The notes: a model not told the origin generated them from the letters alone. DNA of 64,000 bases from Heloderma charlesbogerti (GCA_026122225.1 JANEZZ010002877.1:1364001-1428000), one strand, 5' to 3'. Counted from the stretch's first letter, positions 11,398 to 24,022 are shown. Translations and numbers: made by a program.

Positions 11398-14300
11398 CCA
11401 TCCAAATTGGTGGGCATCACTACATCCTCTGGTAGTGAATTCCATAGTTTAACTATGCACTGTGTAAAGAAGTACTTCCCTTTATCTGTCCTGAATCTCT
11501 CACAATCAGCTTCATGGGATGACCCAGGGTTCTAGTATTTTGAGAGAGGGAGAAAAATGTCTCCCTATCCACATTATCCATACCATGCATAATTTTGTAC
11601 GCCTGTATCATGTCTTCCCTCACCCTCCTTTTTTCCAAGCTAAACAATCCCAGCTGTTGTAACCTTCTCTCATAAGGGAGATGCTTCAGCCCCTTCATCA
11701 TTTTAGTTGCCCTTTTCTGCACTTTTTCCAGCTCTACAATATCTTCTTTTAGGTGTGGTGACCAGAACTGGACACAGTATTCTAAGTGTAGTCACACCAT
11801 TGATTTATATAGGGCCAGTATGATATTGGCAGTTTTATTCTCAATTCCTTTTCTAATTATACCTAATATGGAGTTTGCCCTTTTACAGCAGCCGCACACT
11901 GGCTTGACATCTTCATTGAGCTGTCCACCACAGCCCTAAGATCTCTTTCCTGGTCGGTCACCGCTAGCTCAGACATCAGGTTATACTTGAAGCTGAGATT
12001 TTTTTTTGTCCCAACATGCATCACTTTACACTTCTTACATTGAACTGCATTTGCTGTTTAGATGCTCATTCTCCCAGTTTGGAGAGATCCTTTTAGAGCT
12101 CTTCACAATCCCTTTTTGTTTAAACCACCCTCAATAATTTGTTGTCATCCGCAAACCTGGCCACATCACTGCTCACTCCTAGTTCCAGATCATTTATGAA
12201 CAGGTTGAAAAGCATTGGTCCCAATACAGATCCCTGTGGGACCCCACTATTTACTTCCCTCCATTGGGAGAATTTACCATTTATTCCTACTCTTTGCTTT
12301 CTGTTCTTTAACCAGTTACTGATCCATAAGAGAACCTGTCCTCCTATTCCATGTCTGCTAAGTTTGCTCAGGGACTTTGTCAAAAGCCTTTTGGAAGTCC
12401 AAGTAAACATGTCTACCAGATCACCCCTATCTACATGTTTATTGACACTCTCAAAGAATTCTAAAAGGTTAGTGAGACAGGACTTAGCTTTGCAGAAGCT
12501 GCGTTGATTCTTTTTCAGCAGGGCTTGTCCTTCTATATGCTTACTATTTTTATCTTTAATAATGCCTGCAATCAATTTACCTGGAACAGATGTTAAGCTA
12601 ACCAGCCTGTAATTTCCCACCTCCCCCACCCAGATCCCTTTTTGAAAACTGATATTACATTGGTCATCTTCCAGTCCTCTGGTATAAGAGGCTGATCTTA
12701 GGGACATGTTGCATATTTTGGTTAGAAGATCAGCAATTTCATATTTAAGTTCTCTGAGAACGCTAGGATGGATACCATCTCTGTCCGGTGATTTATTTGC
12801 TTTTAATTTATCCATAAGGTTGAGAACTTCATCTTTTGTCACCACTATTTGCCTCAGTTCCTAGAATCATAGAATAGTAGGGTTGGAAGGGGCCTACAAG
12901 GCCATTGAGTCCAACCCCCTACTCAGTGCAGGAATCCAAGTCAGAGCATCGCTGACAGATGGCTGTCCAGCCTCATCTTGAATGACGAGTGTGTGAGAGC
13001 CCACCACCTCCCTGGGCAATTGGTTCCATTGTCGTATTGCTCTAACACTCAGGAAGTTTTTCCTGATGTTCAGCCGGAATCTGGCTTCCTGTAACTTGAG
13101 CCCATTATTCCGTGTCCTGCACTCTGGGATGATGGAGAAGAGATCCTGGCCTTCCTCTCTGCAACAACCGTTCAAGTACTTGAAGAGCACTATCATATCT
13201 CCCCTCAGTCTTCTCTTCTCAAGGCTAAACATGCCCAGTTCTTTCAGTCTCTCCTCATAGGGCTTTGTTTCCAGTCCCCTGATCATCTTTGTTGCCCTCC
13301 TCTGAACCCTCTCCAGTTTGTCTGCATCCTTCTTAAAGTGTGGTGCCCAGAACTGGACACAGTACTCCAGATGAGGCCTAACCAATGCTGAGTAGAGGGG
13401 AACTAGTACTTCCCGGGATTTGGAAGCTATGCTTCTATTAATGCAGCCCAAAATAGCATTGGCCTTTTTTGCAGCCACATCACATTGTTGGCTCATATTC
13501 AGCTTGTGATCGACAACAATTGCAAGATCCTTCTCGCTTGTAGTGTTGTTGAGCCAAGTATCCCCCATCTTGTAACTGTGCATTTGGTTTCTTTTTCCTA
13601 GGTGCAGAATTTGGTATTTATCCCTATTAAATGTCATTCTGTTGTTTTCTGCCCAGCGCTCCAGTCTATCCAGATCACTTTGAATTTTGTTTCTGTCTTC
13701 AGGGCATTAGCTATCCCGCCCAATTTTGTGTCATCTGCAAATTTGATCAAATTTGATCCTCAGACTCCCTTCCTGAAAACATCAGTTCAGGCCCACGTAT
13801 CTGTCCTATATTTTCTGCAGTGAAGACGGATGAAAAGAATTCATTCAGCTCTGCAATCTCCTTGTTCTCCTTCAGTACTCTTTTAATTCCATTGTCATCC
13901 AATGGTCTACCTGCCTCCCCAGCTGGTTTTCTGCTTCTGATATATTTTAAGAATTCTTTACTGTTGGCCTTTATTTTGTTAGGAATATGGTCTTCAAAAT
14001 GCTTTTTTGCATCTCTTATTGTCTGCTTCCATCGCCTTTGTGCAAATTTGTGTTCCTTTTTGTTTTCCTTACTTGGGCAAGACTTCCATTTTCTCTTTTC
14101 TCTAATAGCTCCCTTAACACTGCTCGTTAACCATGCCAGCAACCCCTTGGACTTGGTGCTACCTTCCCTAACCTGTGGTATGTATTTTAGCTGGGCTTCT
14201 ATTATTGAGGTTTTGAGTAATCTCCAAGCATTTTGAAGGGATTTAATCATCTTGACTCCCCCTTTTCACCAGTTCCCTCATTTTAGAGAAGTTTCCTCTT

Positions 14301-14600
14301 TTGAAGTAAAATGTGACTGTATTGGACTTCATGGGCAATTTTCCACTTAAATATATATTAAATCTGATAGCACTGTGATCACCGTTTCCAGTTCGTTCAA
14401 CAACATTTACATCTCGTACTAGGCCCTGGGCAACACCATTTAGGATTAAATCCAAGGTCGCCTCCCCTCTGATTGGTTCCATGACCAACTGTTCTATGGC
14501 ACAATCGTTTAGGGCAGTGAGAAATTTAACCTCTTTGTCATGGCTGGAACATGCATGTATCCAATCAATGTGGGGGTAATGTGGGATTGAAAGACCCAGG
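11398..14600 (-). mobile_element. CR1 LINE, 5'-truncated, with nested insertion
   Basis: On the minus strand, from 14,600 downward, come the end of an AP-endonuclease domain (ATLDLILNG, GDHSAIRF), the linker region (14,250-13,747), then after the interruption a reverse transcriptase domain (12,845-12,120). RT motifs are KANKSPDRDGI, VPQGSVLGPMLFNLFIND and the catalytic box as FADD, followed by the C-terminal region (11,722-11,453: RATKMMKGL, LGLFSLEKRR). A second CR1 occupies about 12,856-13,751 and splits linker from RT. Stops and frameshifts make it inactive. The 3' end lacks the tail seen in the 24.6 kb copy. Confidence 0.88.
12856..13751 (-). mobile_element. nested CR1 LINE 3' end
   Basis: Minus-strand translation starts just before the RT catalytic box (KFADDTKLGGIANALKT, about 13,745) and runs through the whole C-terminal part in a long open frame (13,637-12,894: HLGKRNQ, LEYCVQFWAPHFKKD, LERVQRRATKMIRGLE, FSLEKRRLRGDM, NSLP-like WNQLPREVV). 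The 3' tail ends in the CR1-type AGAATCATAGAATAG at about 12,862. It interrupts the older CR1 between linker and RT domains and has a longer intact frame, so it is younger. It is 5'-truncated. Confidence 0.88.
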
Positions 14601-14760
14601 AAATGTGTGGGTGCATGGAGGGTATGTTGTAAGCAAGCACAATTTGTGACATTGCACATCATGACTGATCACGAGGCTCGTCAGATAAGGCATCAGCCTT
14701 AGCTTCCAATTTCCTGGCTTTGTGGCATTTGGACCAATGTGAGATAGCCTTCTCATCTGG

Positions 14761-15239
14761 TAGGGATGTTGGACAAATCCTCCACAGACCCCAATGAGGC
14801 CGGATTCTATTGAACCCGGCCCCCCGAAGTCCATGGATCGGATCTCCTACCTCCGCCTCCCCGCGAAGTCCTCGCCGGCCAGATCCTGCCTGCCACTAGC
14901 TCCAAAGCCCCAGCGATACAGCCGCCATTGCCGTATCGCTAGCTGGACTGACGGACTGCGGACGCAAATGGTGTCCACTACGCCATTTGCCTCCCTGCTC
15001 TTTCACGTGACAGGCTACGTAAATGTTTACATAGCCTGTCACATCAAAGAGCAGGGACGCAAATGGCGTCCGCTATGCCAGACGCCATTTGTGGCCGCAG
15101 TACATCAGTCCAGCCAGCGATATGGCAATGGCAGCCATATCGCTGGGGCTGCGGAGTCAGCCAGCCGGGGGGGGGCTGATCGCCTCCCCCACCCCCAGAG
15201 GACACCACAAAACGGAACGGGGTATTTCGTACACCCCTA
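14761..15239 (+). mobile_element. hAT-like element with internal hairpin (copy A)
   Basis: The element starts TAGGGATG and ends TACACCCCTA, with inverted ends of the hAT style. Flanking octamers TCATCTGG (14,753-14,760) and TCATGTGG (15,240-15,247) match at 7 of 8, as expected for an 8-bp target duplication. A 36-bp hairpin lies at 15,007-15,042 (GTGACAGGCTACGTAA and its complement), flanked by GCAAATGGCGTC-type sequences in inverted order. There is no transposase, so it is non-autonomous. A donor-like CCTACCT lies near the left end. Confidence 0.8.
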
Positions 15240-16199
15240 TCATGTGGTCTTTTAAACCAAATGGTTGAATATTATTAGTGGCTGAGGAGGAGAAAGAGAA
15301 GATGATGCTGTTTGGTGGGATGGTGGGGGTGGGGGCAGAATCTGCTTGGAAAGATGAGGTGGTGGAGAGCTCCCCCCCCATTTGGCTGGGAAACCAGCAC
15401 ACATGGAGGTCTCTCCTTGTGCCCAGATTTCCCAGAAGCCCCCTATCCACCCCAGCCCATAAAACAGCCCACCAAACAAATTTGATATGAGCCAGGAAGA
15501 CTGAAGGTCTGTGTTCTACCGAAGGGAATAAGGTACAGTGGCTGCAGCAACAATGACTCTTAGCCTTGAGTCATGATGCATGTCAAAGGAGATTATTTCA
15601 GTTCCCTCCAGGAAACCAGGCAGAAATTCAACTGGGAAAGATAGCAGTCCCATCTCTGTATGACATATTTGGGATGAGCCAGGTGAACACCTGCCTGCAT
15701 GGATAGGAGGACTCCTTGAGTTCTATTGAAGTGAGTAAAGTACTGTGTTTAGAGTCGCACATGTTTACTTAAAGAACACCCAATTGATTTCTGTGGGGTT
15801 TACTCACAAGTAACGTTAATTCTGCAAATTTTATTTTGCATCAATATGTGGAATAGCTGAACAGTAACAAGGAACGTGGTGGGTCTGATTTCCTCCATTA
15901 GAACTTTTTAAATTTTATCTCACTGGGGGCAAAAGTGAAATCAGTGGATAAAATCTAAGCTGTATGTAGACTCTTTCCTACTTGATTGTATTTTGTGAGA
16001 ATGTGTGTGTTTGGGTGGAGGGGGTAGGATCATCACATACTAAACTTTGCAGTTATATTTTTATCAGAACACAAGAAAGTTCTAGCATGGAGCCAGTAAT
16101 AGCTGACTAAAGACTGTCAACAGCAAGCTATTTGTTGCCATGGCAACAAGGGTTTCATCCAGCTTTTCTCTTCCCACCAGTCCCCTCCCCAGTTCCTGT
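15240..16199. other. unassigned non-coding stretch
   Basis: No gene or transposon end is clearly recognisable. ORFs on both strands around 15,150-15,480 are Pro/Ser-rich and lack any domain. Confidence 0.45.
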
Positions 16200-17185
16200 T
16201 TAATGGAGGGAGTCGCCATGGTGATTCTTCTTCCGGTAAATAAATGGTGCATAGCCATTGCAGCCATAAAGAGCCCATCTGCGCAATATTTAGGTGTGTA
16301 CAAAACCCACTTACCGTTCCAGTCTGGGTGTCCGCGGGGTGTGGGGAGGTGATCTGTCCCTCCCCCTGGAATCCTGCCTGGCCGGCTCCGCTCCACAGCA
16401 AGTCCACAGAGCCGCCGGCCAGGCCTGTCCGCAGCCGGACTTCTGTCTGCTGCTGGGCTGCAGCCGCAAATGGCGTCCGGCGTAGGGGCCACCGTTTGTG
16501 TCCCTGCTCTCTTCCAGTGATAGGCTACGTAAATATTTATGTAGCCTATCACCGAAAAGAGCAGGGGCGCAAACGGCGTCCCCTATGCCGGACACCATTT
16601 GCAGCCACAGTCTGGGGCAGTGGATGGACGGCAGCAGAGGACGGACCCAGACCGGCCGGCAGCAGGTAGGGTCCGTCCGGGGAGGATTTGGGGGGGGGGA
16701 GTAGTCCATTCTGCCATGGACTCTGGGGGGCTGGATTCTAAAGAATCTGGCCTCACTGGAGTCTGTGGCGGATTTCTCCACCATCCCTAGCAAAATTACA
16801 AGTGTAAATGGCCCATTTATGCCTGTAATATTGCGTGGATGGCCCCTTTACAGCCACAGTCTCCACACCATTTACTTACTGGAAGAAGAGTCGCCATTTT
16901 AAAAGAAAACAGTGACTCCCTCCGAGACGGCGGTGGCTCCTGAATGGCACTTCCCACAGATCTAGGTAAGGAGGAGAAGACAGGTCACGTGGCTGGGGAG
17001 GGGGTCAGTGCAGGGCTCACACGGCTGGGGGGGCGGTCTCTTTGGCTGTCTCGATCATGCTTCAGATCCAGAGACCAAAGCAGGTCGGCCCAGCTCTGGA
17101 TTGGCCTGAGGCGGGTCAGAGCCAATTTGGAAACTCTGAATCGGCCTCCAGAGTGGGCCAAATTCAGGGTCCCTGCATAGCCCTA
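16200..17185. mobile_element. palindromic hAT-like element (family E), interrupted
   Basis: The arm GGGAGTCGCCATGG... up to ...GCGCAATATT (16,208-16,290) and the arm after the insertion (GCAAAATTACAAG... to ...GTGACTCCCTCC, 16,790-16,923) are imperfect reverse complements. The right end reads GCATAGCCCTA (17,185), rc TAGGGCTATGC. The same design occurs at 24,162-24,640. A donor-like TCTAGGTAAGGAG lies at 16,961-16,973. The left terminus is not clear. Copy B is inserted in the palindrome centre. Confidence 0.6.
16291..16789 (-). mobile_element. hAT-like element with internal hairpin (copy B)
   Basis: In minus orientation it starts TAGGGATGGTGG and ends TGTACACACCTA. Flanking octamers GCAATATT (16,283-16,290) and GCAAAATT (16,790-16,797) match at 7 of 8. 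A perfect 36-bp hairpin (GTGATAGGCTACGTAA stem) lies at 16,517-16,552, bordered by inverted GCAAACGGCGTC-type sequences. Splice-donor-like motifs lie near both ends (CACTTACC at left; CAGGTAGGG near 16,666). It has no transposase. Confidence 0.82.
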
Positions 17186-18477
17186 GCAGAAAGCATGACT
17201 AACCTTCAAGATCTCTGTAGGTTTCTCAAACCTACCCAAGAAGTTCTCCACATGAACCTCAAAAGTGAGGAATATGGGGCCCCAGTTTCACATTGTTGAG
17301 AATGTGGGTGTGAAAGGGCATTCTTTTCCCAGCCCTAACCTGTTTCTCAACAGATTCAGGCCCCAAACAGCTCTTTGGCGAGCTGAAAGTGAGGGGGGGG
17401 GCAATTCTGCTGGGAAACTGGCACATGACATGAACTCTCCTTATGCACCTACTTCCAAGCAGATTCAATCTCCCACCACTGCCATGCAAAACAACTGTTT
17501 GGTGGGCTAGTGGGAAGGGGTGTGTTATTGTGATATGAGATTAACCAAGCAATCTTATGTAAGTTTATCCAGAAGCAAGTCCCATTGGGTTCAATGGGGC
17601 TTGCTACCATGTATAGGATTGCAGCCTAATTGAAAAAGAGTTTCAAGGAAGCTAGCAATTTTAGAAAGCAGTAATACCTAAAGCAAAGGTGCAGACTATC
17701 CCCCCTTTGGAAGTAAAATGGAATGACAAATCACAAGGAAAATATTTTTATTCTTTTATTAATTAATTATTAATATTTTATTTTATTGTTGTAGATTCCA
17801 TTACTAAATGCATTTTTGAAGTCTCACAGATTATAATGGAATTTCCTTTCATTTATAGTGAACGTGTATGTGTGTGTGTGCGCGCGTGCGTGCGCACTCA
17901 GACGTAAATCCTACTGAGTAAAATGGAACATGCTCCCAAGTAAGTAGGTATAGGATTTCAGCCTTGGTCAGGTCCAGCCCAAGACATTTTGCTGCCTAAG
18001 GCAGAAGACCAAATGGTGCCCCCTACCCCAGGCCCGTCAGTGGCTAAATTGCTTTAGCATCTGTGATAGAATATCCAGTTTGGTACTACAAACTCCAATT
18101 TGGTAGTACAGATGTCGGGATATGCCAACCATGTACCCAAAATTGTAGCTGACAAAGGTGGGGACAGCTTGCATTTGGCAATTCTGCTTACTGAAGAAAT
18201 TAATGTCCAGGAATTAACAGTGCAATCCAATGTGTGTTTACTTAGAAATAACCGTTTCATTGCATTCAATAGGGCTTATTCCAAGATTAGTGTACATAGG
18301 ACTGGCTTAAGAGGAGCTACAGTATCTCAAGGTGGTAGACATTTGGAGGTGGGGGAAGAAGAAGATTAAGATCATCCACGCTGAGCACAAAACTACAACC
18401 AAACCTGTAACTGGTTCTTTACTGCCAGTTCTCGTGTGTGTGTGTTAGATGGATGCATTTGCCATGGTGTGAATTTT
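17186..18477. other. non-coding stretch with MITE fragments
   Basis: Palindromic MITE fragments of the GCAATCYTATGYA type lie near 17,550-17,630 (with CCCATTGGGTTCAATGGGGCTTG) and 18,218-18,300. A GT/CG-rich simple repeat lies at about 17,865-17,895. No gene is seen. Confidence 0.5.
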
Positions 18478-18870
18478 ATTTTATTATTTAAAATATTTAT
18501 GAGCCAACTCTTCCAAGACGGTGTATAATAAAACTTAAAACCACAAAATGTAATAAAACAGTAAAAGCTTAAAAGTAATGATACAATTAAAATTAATAAT
18601 TAAAATCAGATAGCACCATAAACAAAATGGCTCCCAAAGAATCCTAACTCAATTGTAGGGTAAGGTAAACAGTTAAGAATTTAGGACTTGCTTGGAAGGC
18701 TCTAATGATGAGCCCCAAATAAACATCAGTTGGAACAGATAGGAGGCCACTACCAAGAAGGCCTATCACTCACGCCCACCAGCCTAACCACTCTTACAGC
18801 CAGGCACACAAGTCGGGCCTTCGATATAGGCAGATTGGTATGGCTGACCACAGAATTACAGCTTACTAGA
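18478..18870 (-). mobile_element. old LINE 3' end, probably L2-type
   Basis: An AT-rich tail with TATAATAAAACTTAAAACC followed by a sequence resembling the non-coding strand of an L2 3' region. A further short L2 tail (CATCTGGCTGGCCACCCAG, near 19,050) follows. Strongly decayed. Confidence 0.5.
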
Positions 18871-19239
18871 ATCTGATGCAACATATGGGCCATTTTTCTT
18901 TTCTATTGGATCAAAATATTCAGGACTAGACTGTATCTGGGTTGAGGGAACAGGAATGGACCACAGGATGCCTATACCATCCTATATCATCCTCTCTCTT
19001 TCATGTAAATTCTTATATTTTATTTATTTTATTTATTTATTTATTTATTAATCACCCATCTGGCTGGCCACCCAGCCACTCTGGGCAATGTACAACATAT
19101 AATAAAATAGGATCGCCTCCATTCTATGGCCATCCTATGGCCCAACTTCAGAGGCTGATGACTAACTCAATAGGATTGCGCCGTGAACCACCCTTCCTCT
19201 GCAAGGGCTTTTTTTTTTTTAATCTAAGCTGCACATTAG

Positions 19240-21843
19240 TTTGTTTGTTTGTTTATTTATTTAATTAATTTATTAATTGCCCATCTGGCTAATCACCCAG
19301 CCACTCTGGGCGATGTACAGCATACAATAAAACAGTTTAAAACAATAAAATTCTACAATAAAAACATTTTCTAAAATACCCTAACCCACCCCAAATGCCT
19401 GCCTGAAAAACCACGTTTTTAATGCACGGCGGAAGCTTATTAAAGAGGGGGCATGATGGAGTTCCTTAGGGAGGGAGTTCCACAGAGTGGGGGCCACCAC
19501 AGAAAAGGCCCTCTCCCTCATCCCCACCAGTCTAGCTGTCCTGGCTGATGGGACAGAGAGGCCATCTGAGGCTGATCTTGTTAAGCGGCCTTTCTGGTGT
19601 TGCTGGAGGCACTCCTTAAGATAGGCTGGGCCGGAACCATATAGGGTTTTAAAGGTCAAAACCAACACCTTGAATTTGGCCCGGAAAACAACTGGTAACC
19701 AGTGCAATTCCTTCAGCACTGGAGAGATGTGATCTTGCCGGCGGCTGCCTTAAATCAGGCAAGCCGCCGCTTCCGAACCATCTTCAAGGGTAATCCCATG
19801 TAGAGTGCATTACAGTAGTCTAAACAAGAGGAGACCAGGGCATGTGCTACCGATGGGAGCAGATGGTCGGGAAGGTAGGGGCGCAGCCGCCATATCAGAT
19901 GGAGTTGGTACAGCACTGTCCAGCTCACAGCTGACACCTGAGCCTCCATGGACAGCTGGGAGTCCAAAATGACCCCCAGGCTGCGGACCTGGTCTTTCAA
20001 GGGTAGCCATACCCCATTCAACACCAGGTCAACATCCCCCAACCTACTATTGTCTCCCACCAAAAGTACCTCCGTTTTGTCAGGGTTCAGCTTCAGCTTA
20101 TTCCTCCCCATCCAGCCACTCACCGTCTCCTGATGATAGCCCCCAGTGGCTTCACATAGATGTTAAATAGCATCGGGGAGAGGATGGAACCCTGTGGCAC
20201 CCCACAAGTGAGTGGCCACGGGTCTGAAACCTCCTCTCCCAGTGCTACCTTCTGGTACCTGCCGGAGAGGAAGGACTGGAACCACTGCAATATGGTGTCT
20301 CCAATGCCCAACCTCTCCAGGCAGTCCAGGAGGATACCATGGTCAACAGTATCAAAAGCCGCTGAGAGGTTGAGGAGAACAAGACAGGAGCATTGGTCCC
20401 TATCCAGAGCCCTCCACATATCATCCACCTAGGCGACCAAGGCTGTTTCTGTCCCATGCCCAGGCCTGAAGCCTGACTGAAATGGATCTAGATAATCGGC
20501 TTCTTCCAAGTGTGCCTTCAACTGCATCGCCACCACCCGCTCAATCACCTCGCCCAAAAATGGCAGATTCGAGACTGGGCGAAAGTTGTTCAGAACTTGG
20601 GGATCCAAGGAGGGCTTCTTTAAGAGTGGTCTTATCACTCCTTCCTTGAGGGCTGATGGCATCACTCCCTCCTCAAGGGTGTTCACCACCGCCCTGATCC
20701 CCTCACCCAATCTCTCTCTGCAGCCCATAATGAGCCAAGATGGGCAAGGATCAAGTAAGCAGGTGGTCAGCCTTACAGATGAAAGCACCTTGTCCACTTC
20801 ATCAGAAGGAAGAAGCTGGAACCGATCCCACAAAACCAGTTTGCCACAGGCCGCCTCTTGCTCACGAACTGTATCCACAGCACACAGAATAACACTCCTA
20901 ATCTGATCATTTTATCCACAAAGTGCCTTGCCAAGGCTTCAGAGGAGGCCTTAGAATGCTCCAGCGGTTCCGGAGCAACTGGACTGACCAGGCTCCGGAC
21001 CACTTGGAACAGCCTCCTGGAACAGCACTCTGAGGACGTGACAAAGGCAGCATAATATTCCTTTTTTGCTGCCTTCACCGCCATGTGATAGGCTGAAGAT
21101 ACAGCTCTAGCCCGTGTCTGATCATCTTTGGAGCGAGACTTCCGCCACCGGCGCTCTAGCCGTCTCACCTCCTGTTTCAGAACTCGTAACTGCGGACTGA
21201 ACCATCTGAGCCCTGTTCAGGCGGAGAGGCCATTTCGGAACCACCCAATCTAATGCCCCAGTGATTGCGGCATTCCAGCCACCCACCAGGGTCTTGACCA
21301 AGTGGCCGTTGGCGTGCTCCAGAGAATCCCCAAGCCCATTCAGGAATCCATTTGGATCCATAAGAAACCTGGGGTGGACCATTTTAATGGGTCCTCCATC
21401 CCTACGGAGGGGTTGTGGAACTGAGAAGTCCAATGTCACCAGATAGTGACCTGACCATGACAAGAGGGTGGTGGATATACCCCCAACTTCCAAATCACTC
21501 CCCGCTTCTCCAGAAACAAACACAAGGTCTAGTGCATGACCAGCTACATGGGTGGACCCAGCTGGAATAGGGTGCAGCTCCCAGGAAGCCATGGTCTCCA
21601 TGAAGTCCCGAGGTGCCCCGTGAGGGCAGCCTCTGAATGTACATTGAAGTCCCCCAACACCAATAAGTTAGGGGACTGCACATGCACATCAGATGCCACC
21701 TCAAGCACCTCGGCCAGGGAGTCAGTCGTGCAGCGGGGTGGACGGTACACGAGCAGAATCCCCAGACTGCCCTTCGGGCCCAACCTCCAGTACATGCACT
21801 CAGCAACCTTGCTCTCCCGGAGAGAGGGTCTTATCTTCCACAG
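19240..21843 (-). mobile_element. L2 LINE, 5'-truncated, catalytic box deleted
   Basis: The minus strand encodes, in order, an endonuclease segment (LVLGDFNVHSEA, 21,795-21,544), linker (21,601-20,773), RT (20,878-20,120: FRPVSNLPFLGEVIERVV, LDPFQSGFRPGHGTE, LNLSAAFDTVDHGILL, CGVPQGSILSPMLFNIYV), then LKLNPDKTEVLLVG and the C-terminal LHWLPV and APTLWNSLP blocks down to 19,381. Between VKPLGAIIRR and SGWMGRNKLKL the usual segment with the YADD catalytic box is missing, an internal deletion of roughly 40 codons. Frameshifts separate the pieces. The 3' tail ends near 19,250 in an AT-rich run. The element cannot encode active RT. Confidence 0.9.
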
Positions 21844-21845
21844 AT

Positions 21846-22244
21846 ACAGGGCTTCTTCACACAGAGCTTTTATCCTGCTATTGACATTGATTACTCACAG
21901 ACATTTGCGGGCCCTTTAAACAACATTGTTAACCTCCAGGGCATCTCCCACAGTAAATGACCTTTAATCCATGTTTTAAAAGATCAGAGATAATGAGCTA
22001 TCAAATTACCCTGCTTGAGTTCCCTTGTGAAAAAGGCAAAGCCGCAATGAGAAGAGCTAGACCACTGTGCCATCTAGCAACTGTGAAATGAAACATATGG
22101 AAGATTCAGATAAGGGGGGGGGGAAAGGAGGGGGGAAAGAAGCGCATATAAAGGGAGTCCATCATGATCCTGCATTTAAACCAGAAGCAGAAAGCCTCAT
22201 CTTAAATGCAGGATTTTAGGCTGGTGTAGAGATGCTCACAGATA
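21846..22244 (+). mobile_element. MITE family F, copy 1
   Basis: It begins GGGCTTCTTCACACAGAGC and ends GGTGTAGAGATGCTC, with an internal inverted repeat (ATCCTGCATTTAAA and TTTAAATGCAGGAT-like arms, 22,170-22,217). The reverse complement of 61,319-61,710 matches along its length. The octamer ACAGATAC occurs on both sides (21,839-21,846 region and 22,240-22,247), suggesting an 8-bp duplication; the 61 kb copy suggests TTA instead. It abuts the truncated end of the L2. Confidence 0.6.
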
Positions 22245-23925
22245 CCCCCTAGAAGTTCTCCCAGGAATGTGGGAGCCACATATCCTTGAACAGCTCCTAC
22301 ATGGCTGGGAGAATAAAAGTGAACTTTCCACATGGGTCATTCCCATCCAAACGGCCCCCATCCCTAGTTTGGCCAGTTAAATATTCTCCAAGTGGCTCAA
22401 ACATGAATGGGATAACATATAAAAGACACCATTATCTACAATGGCTGTTGCCAACTCAGGTGAAAATGAAACTAAATTATATATTTTAAATGTCTACTTT
22501 GAAATTTGACTAAAATTAGGATTCTCAAAATAAGTTTAGAGGTCTTCTTGGTTTCATTTTAACCTGAGTCAGTAACAGTTATGCAACACTTACAACAGAG
22601 GGGAAAGAGGTAAAGGAATTCATGTGACATGGATGGGGAGGACACAAGGATGCTACTTGCATTACTGCAGCTGTTGCCTGATCTGTCAACCCTGGCTTAA
22701 GTTTTAAGCTTCAAGTGGGCTTTAGTGCTTCTGCCAACATGAAAGAACGTTTTTAAAAAATCATGATTTTCTACTGAATTACTATGAATAATGTTTTATT
22801 TTTTAAATCCCTGAAACTGCATTAGTATCAGGCAATTGGTGGCTTAATCCTCGGCTGCATTAAATAAATGTATAATGGACAGGAATCTGGTGGATGCCTG
22901 AAGAAATATGACCAGCTTGAAATGATCACACAGCATAAATCATAGAAGATTACATTAATTTAGTAGAGACTGATACTGCATTTAATTTGAAACCAAAATT
23001 AATACTGCATTTTCCCTTTTACTACATCACTTCTGTCTGAAAAATGTCTAGCACTTACAAATTATGTTTCGTGATGCTTTGGTTAAAAAGCTTTCTGACA
23101 ATTTTGAATTTACTTAATTCTGCCAGATGCAACATTATGTTGCTATTATTTAGCTATTACTGATTAGTACTATTAATACACATGTAACCGCTACCAGGAA
23201 AAACAGATTGTTATTGCTGTGGGTACTTAGTATTTCTGCTGCATATACCTTTTGATGATCCCAGAATTTGTAGGATAAACATAACTGAGTTATGTCTAAA
23301 GGGAATGATTAATCACCACAACTTTGTATTTGACAAATTGCATGGCAAGTTGCCACAAAGCATCCTTTCTAAAACATAATCTTTAGTGTCCTTTTGAAGA
23401 TAAAATGTAACATTAGTAAAGCAGCTAGTTGAACAGGATGGGCAACCTTTAAATTTGTCCTTTCATTAATTTGTTCTTCATGGAATGAGAAAAGAAACAC
23501 ACAGATATGTGACAGAAGCCAAAATGTGTCTATAAACTTTGACTAACTATTTTAAAGCTTTTAGAAATCAACTGGTTAACTTATATTTATGACCATATTA
23601 TGTCTTGATACTGCCAAAGATGCAAAGGGTGTCTCATTTTTCATTCCTGTTCCAGACTATCCAACTTGGAATAGCCACCGTATTTAAGGAATTGTTCTGA
23701 ATTCCTGAAGAAAATTATGATACCTGGCAACAGTCACCTATCTAGTTCTAGGCACATTGCTCATTAAAATAAAGCTAGCCAAACTTCAAGCCAATTTCAG
23801 CTGTTTAGAGGGAAATAGGTAAGGAATTCTAGGGATATTGTCATGTATTAATAGCCTTCCAATTAGGTTCTGTTTCATATTGTCTGGAATATCAACTCTG
23901 CTTTTTAAATGAACCTTGCCATGAG
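22245..23925. other. AT-rich non-coding stretch
   Basis: I see no gene, RNA or recognisable repeat beyond simple AT-rich sequence. Confidence 0.5.
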
Positions 23926-24016
23926 CGTCTTCGGGCAGCGCTGGCTCTTCGGCTTAGAAATGGAGATGAGCACCACACCCTAGAGTTGGACACGACTGGT
24001 TGGGGACACCTTTACC
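23926..24016 (+). mobile_element. Sauria-type SINE, 3' end
   Basis: The sequence GCTCTTCGGCTTAGAAATGG, then GACACGACTGG and the terminal ACCTTTACCTTTTT are the recognisable 3' part of the squamate tRNA-derived Sauria SINEs, whose tail is shared with BovB. The tRNA-like head is absent. This is one of the main taxonomic clues. Confidence 0.8.
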
Positions 24017-24022
24017 TTTTTA

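Noticed and set aside
12894..13637. Intact 247-codon protein gene
   Set aside because: It is the C-terminal part of a CR1 reverse transcriptase polyprotein with a CR1 3' tail, and lacks the RT domain.
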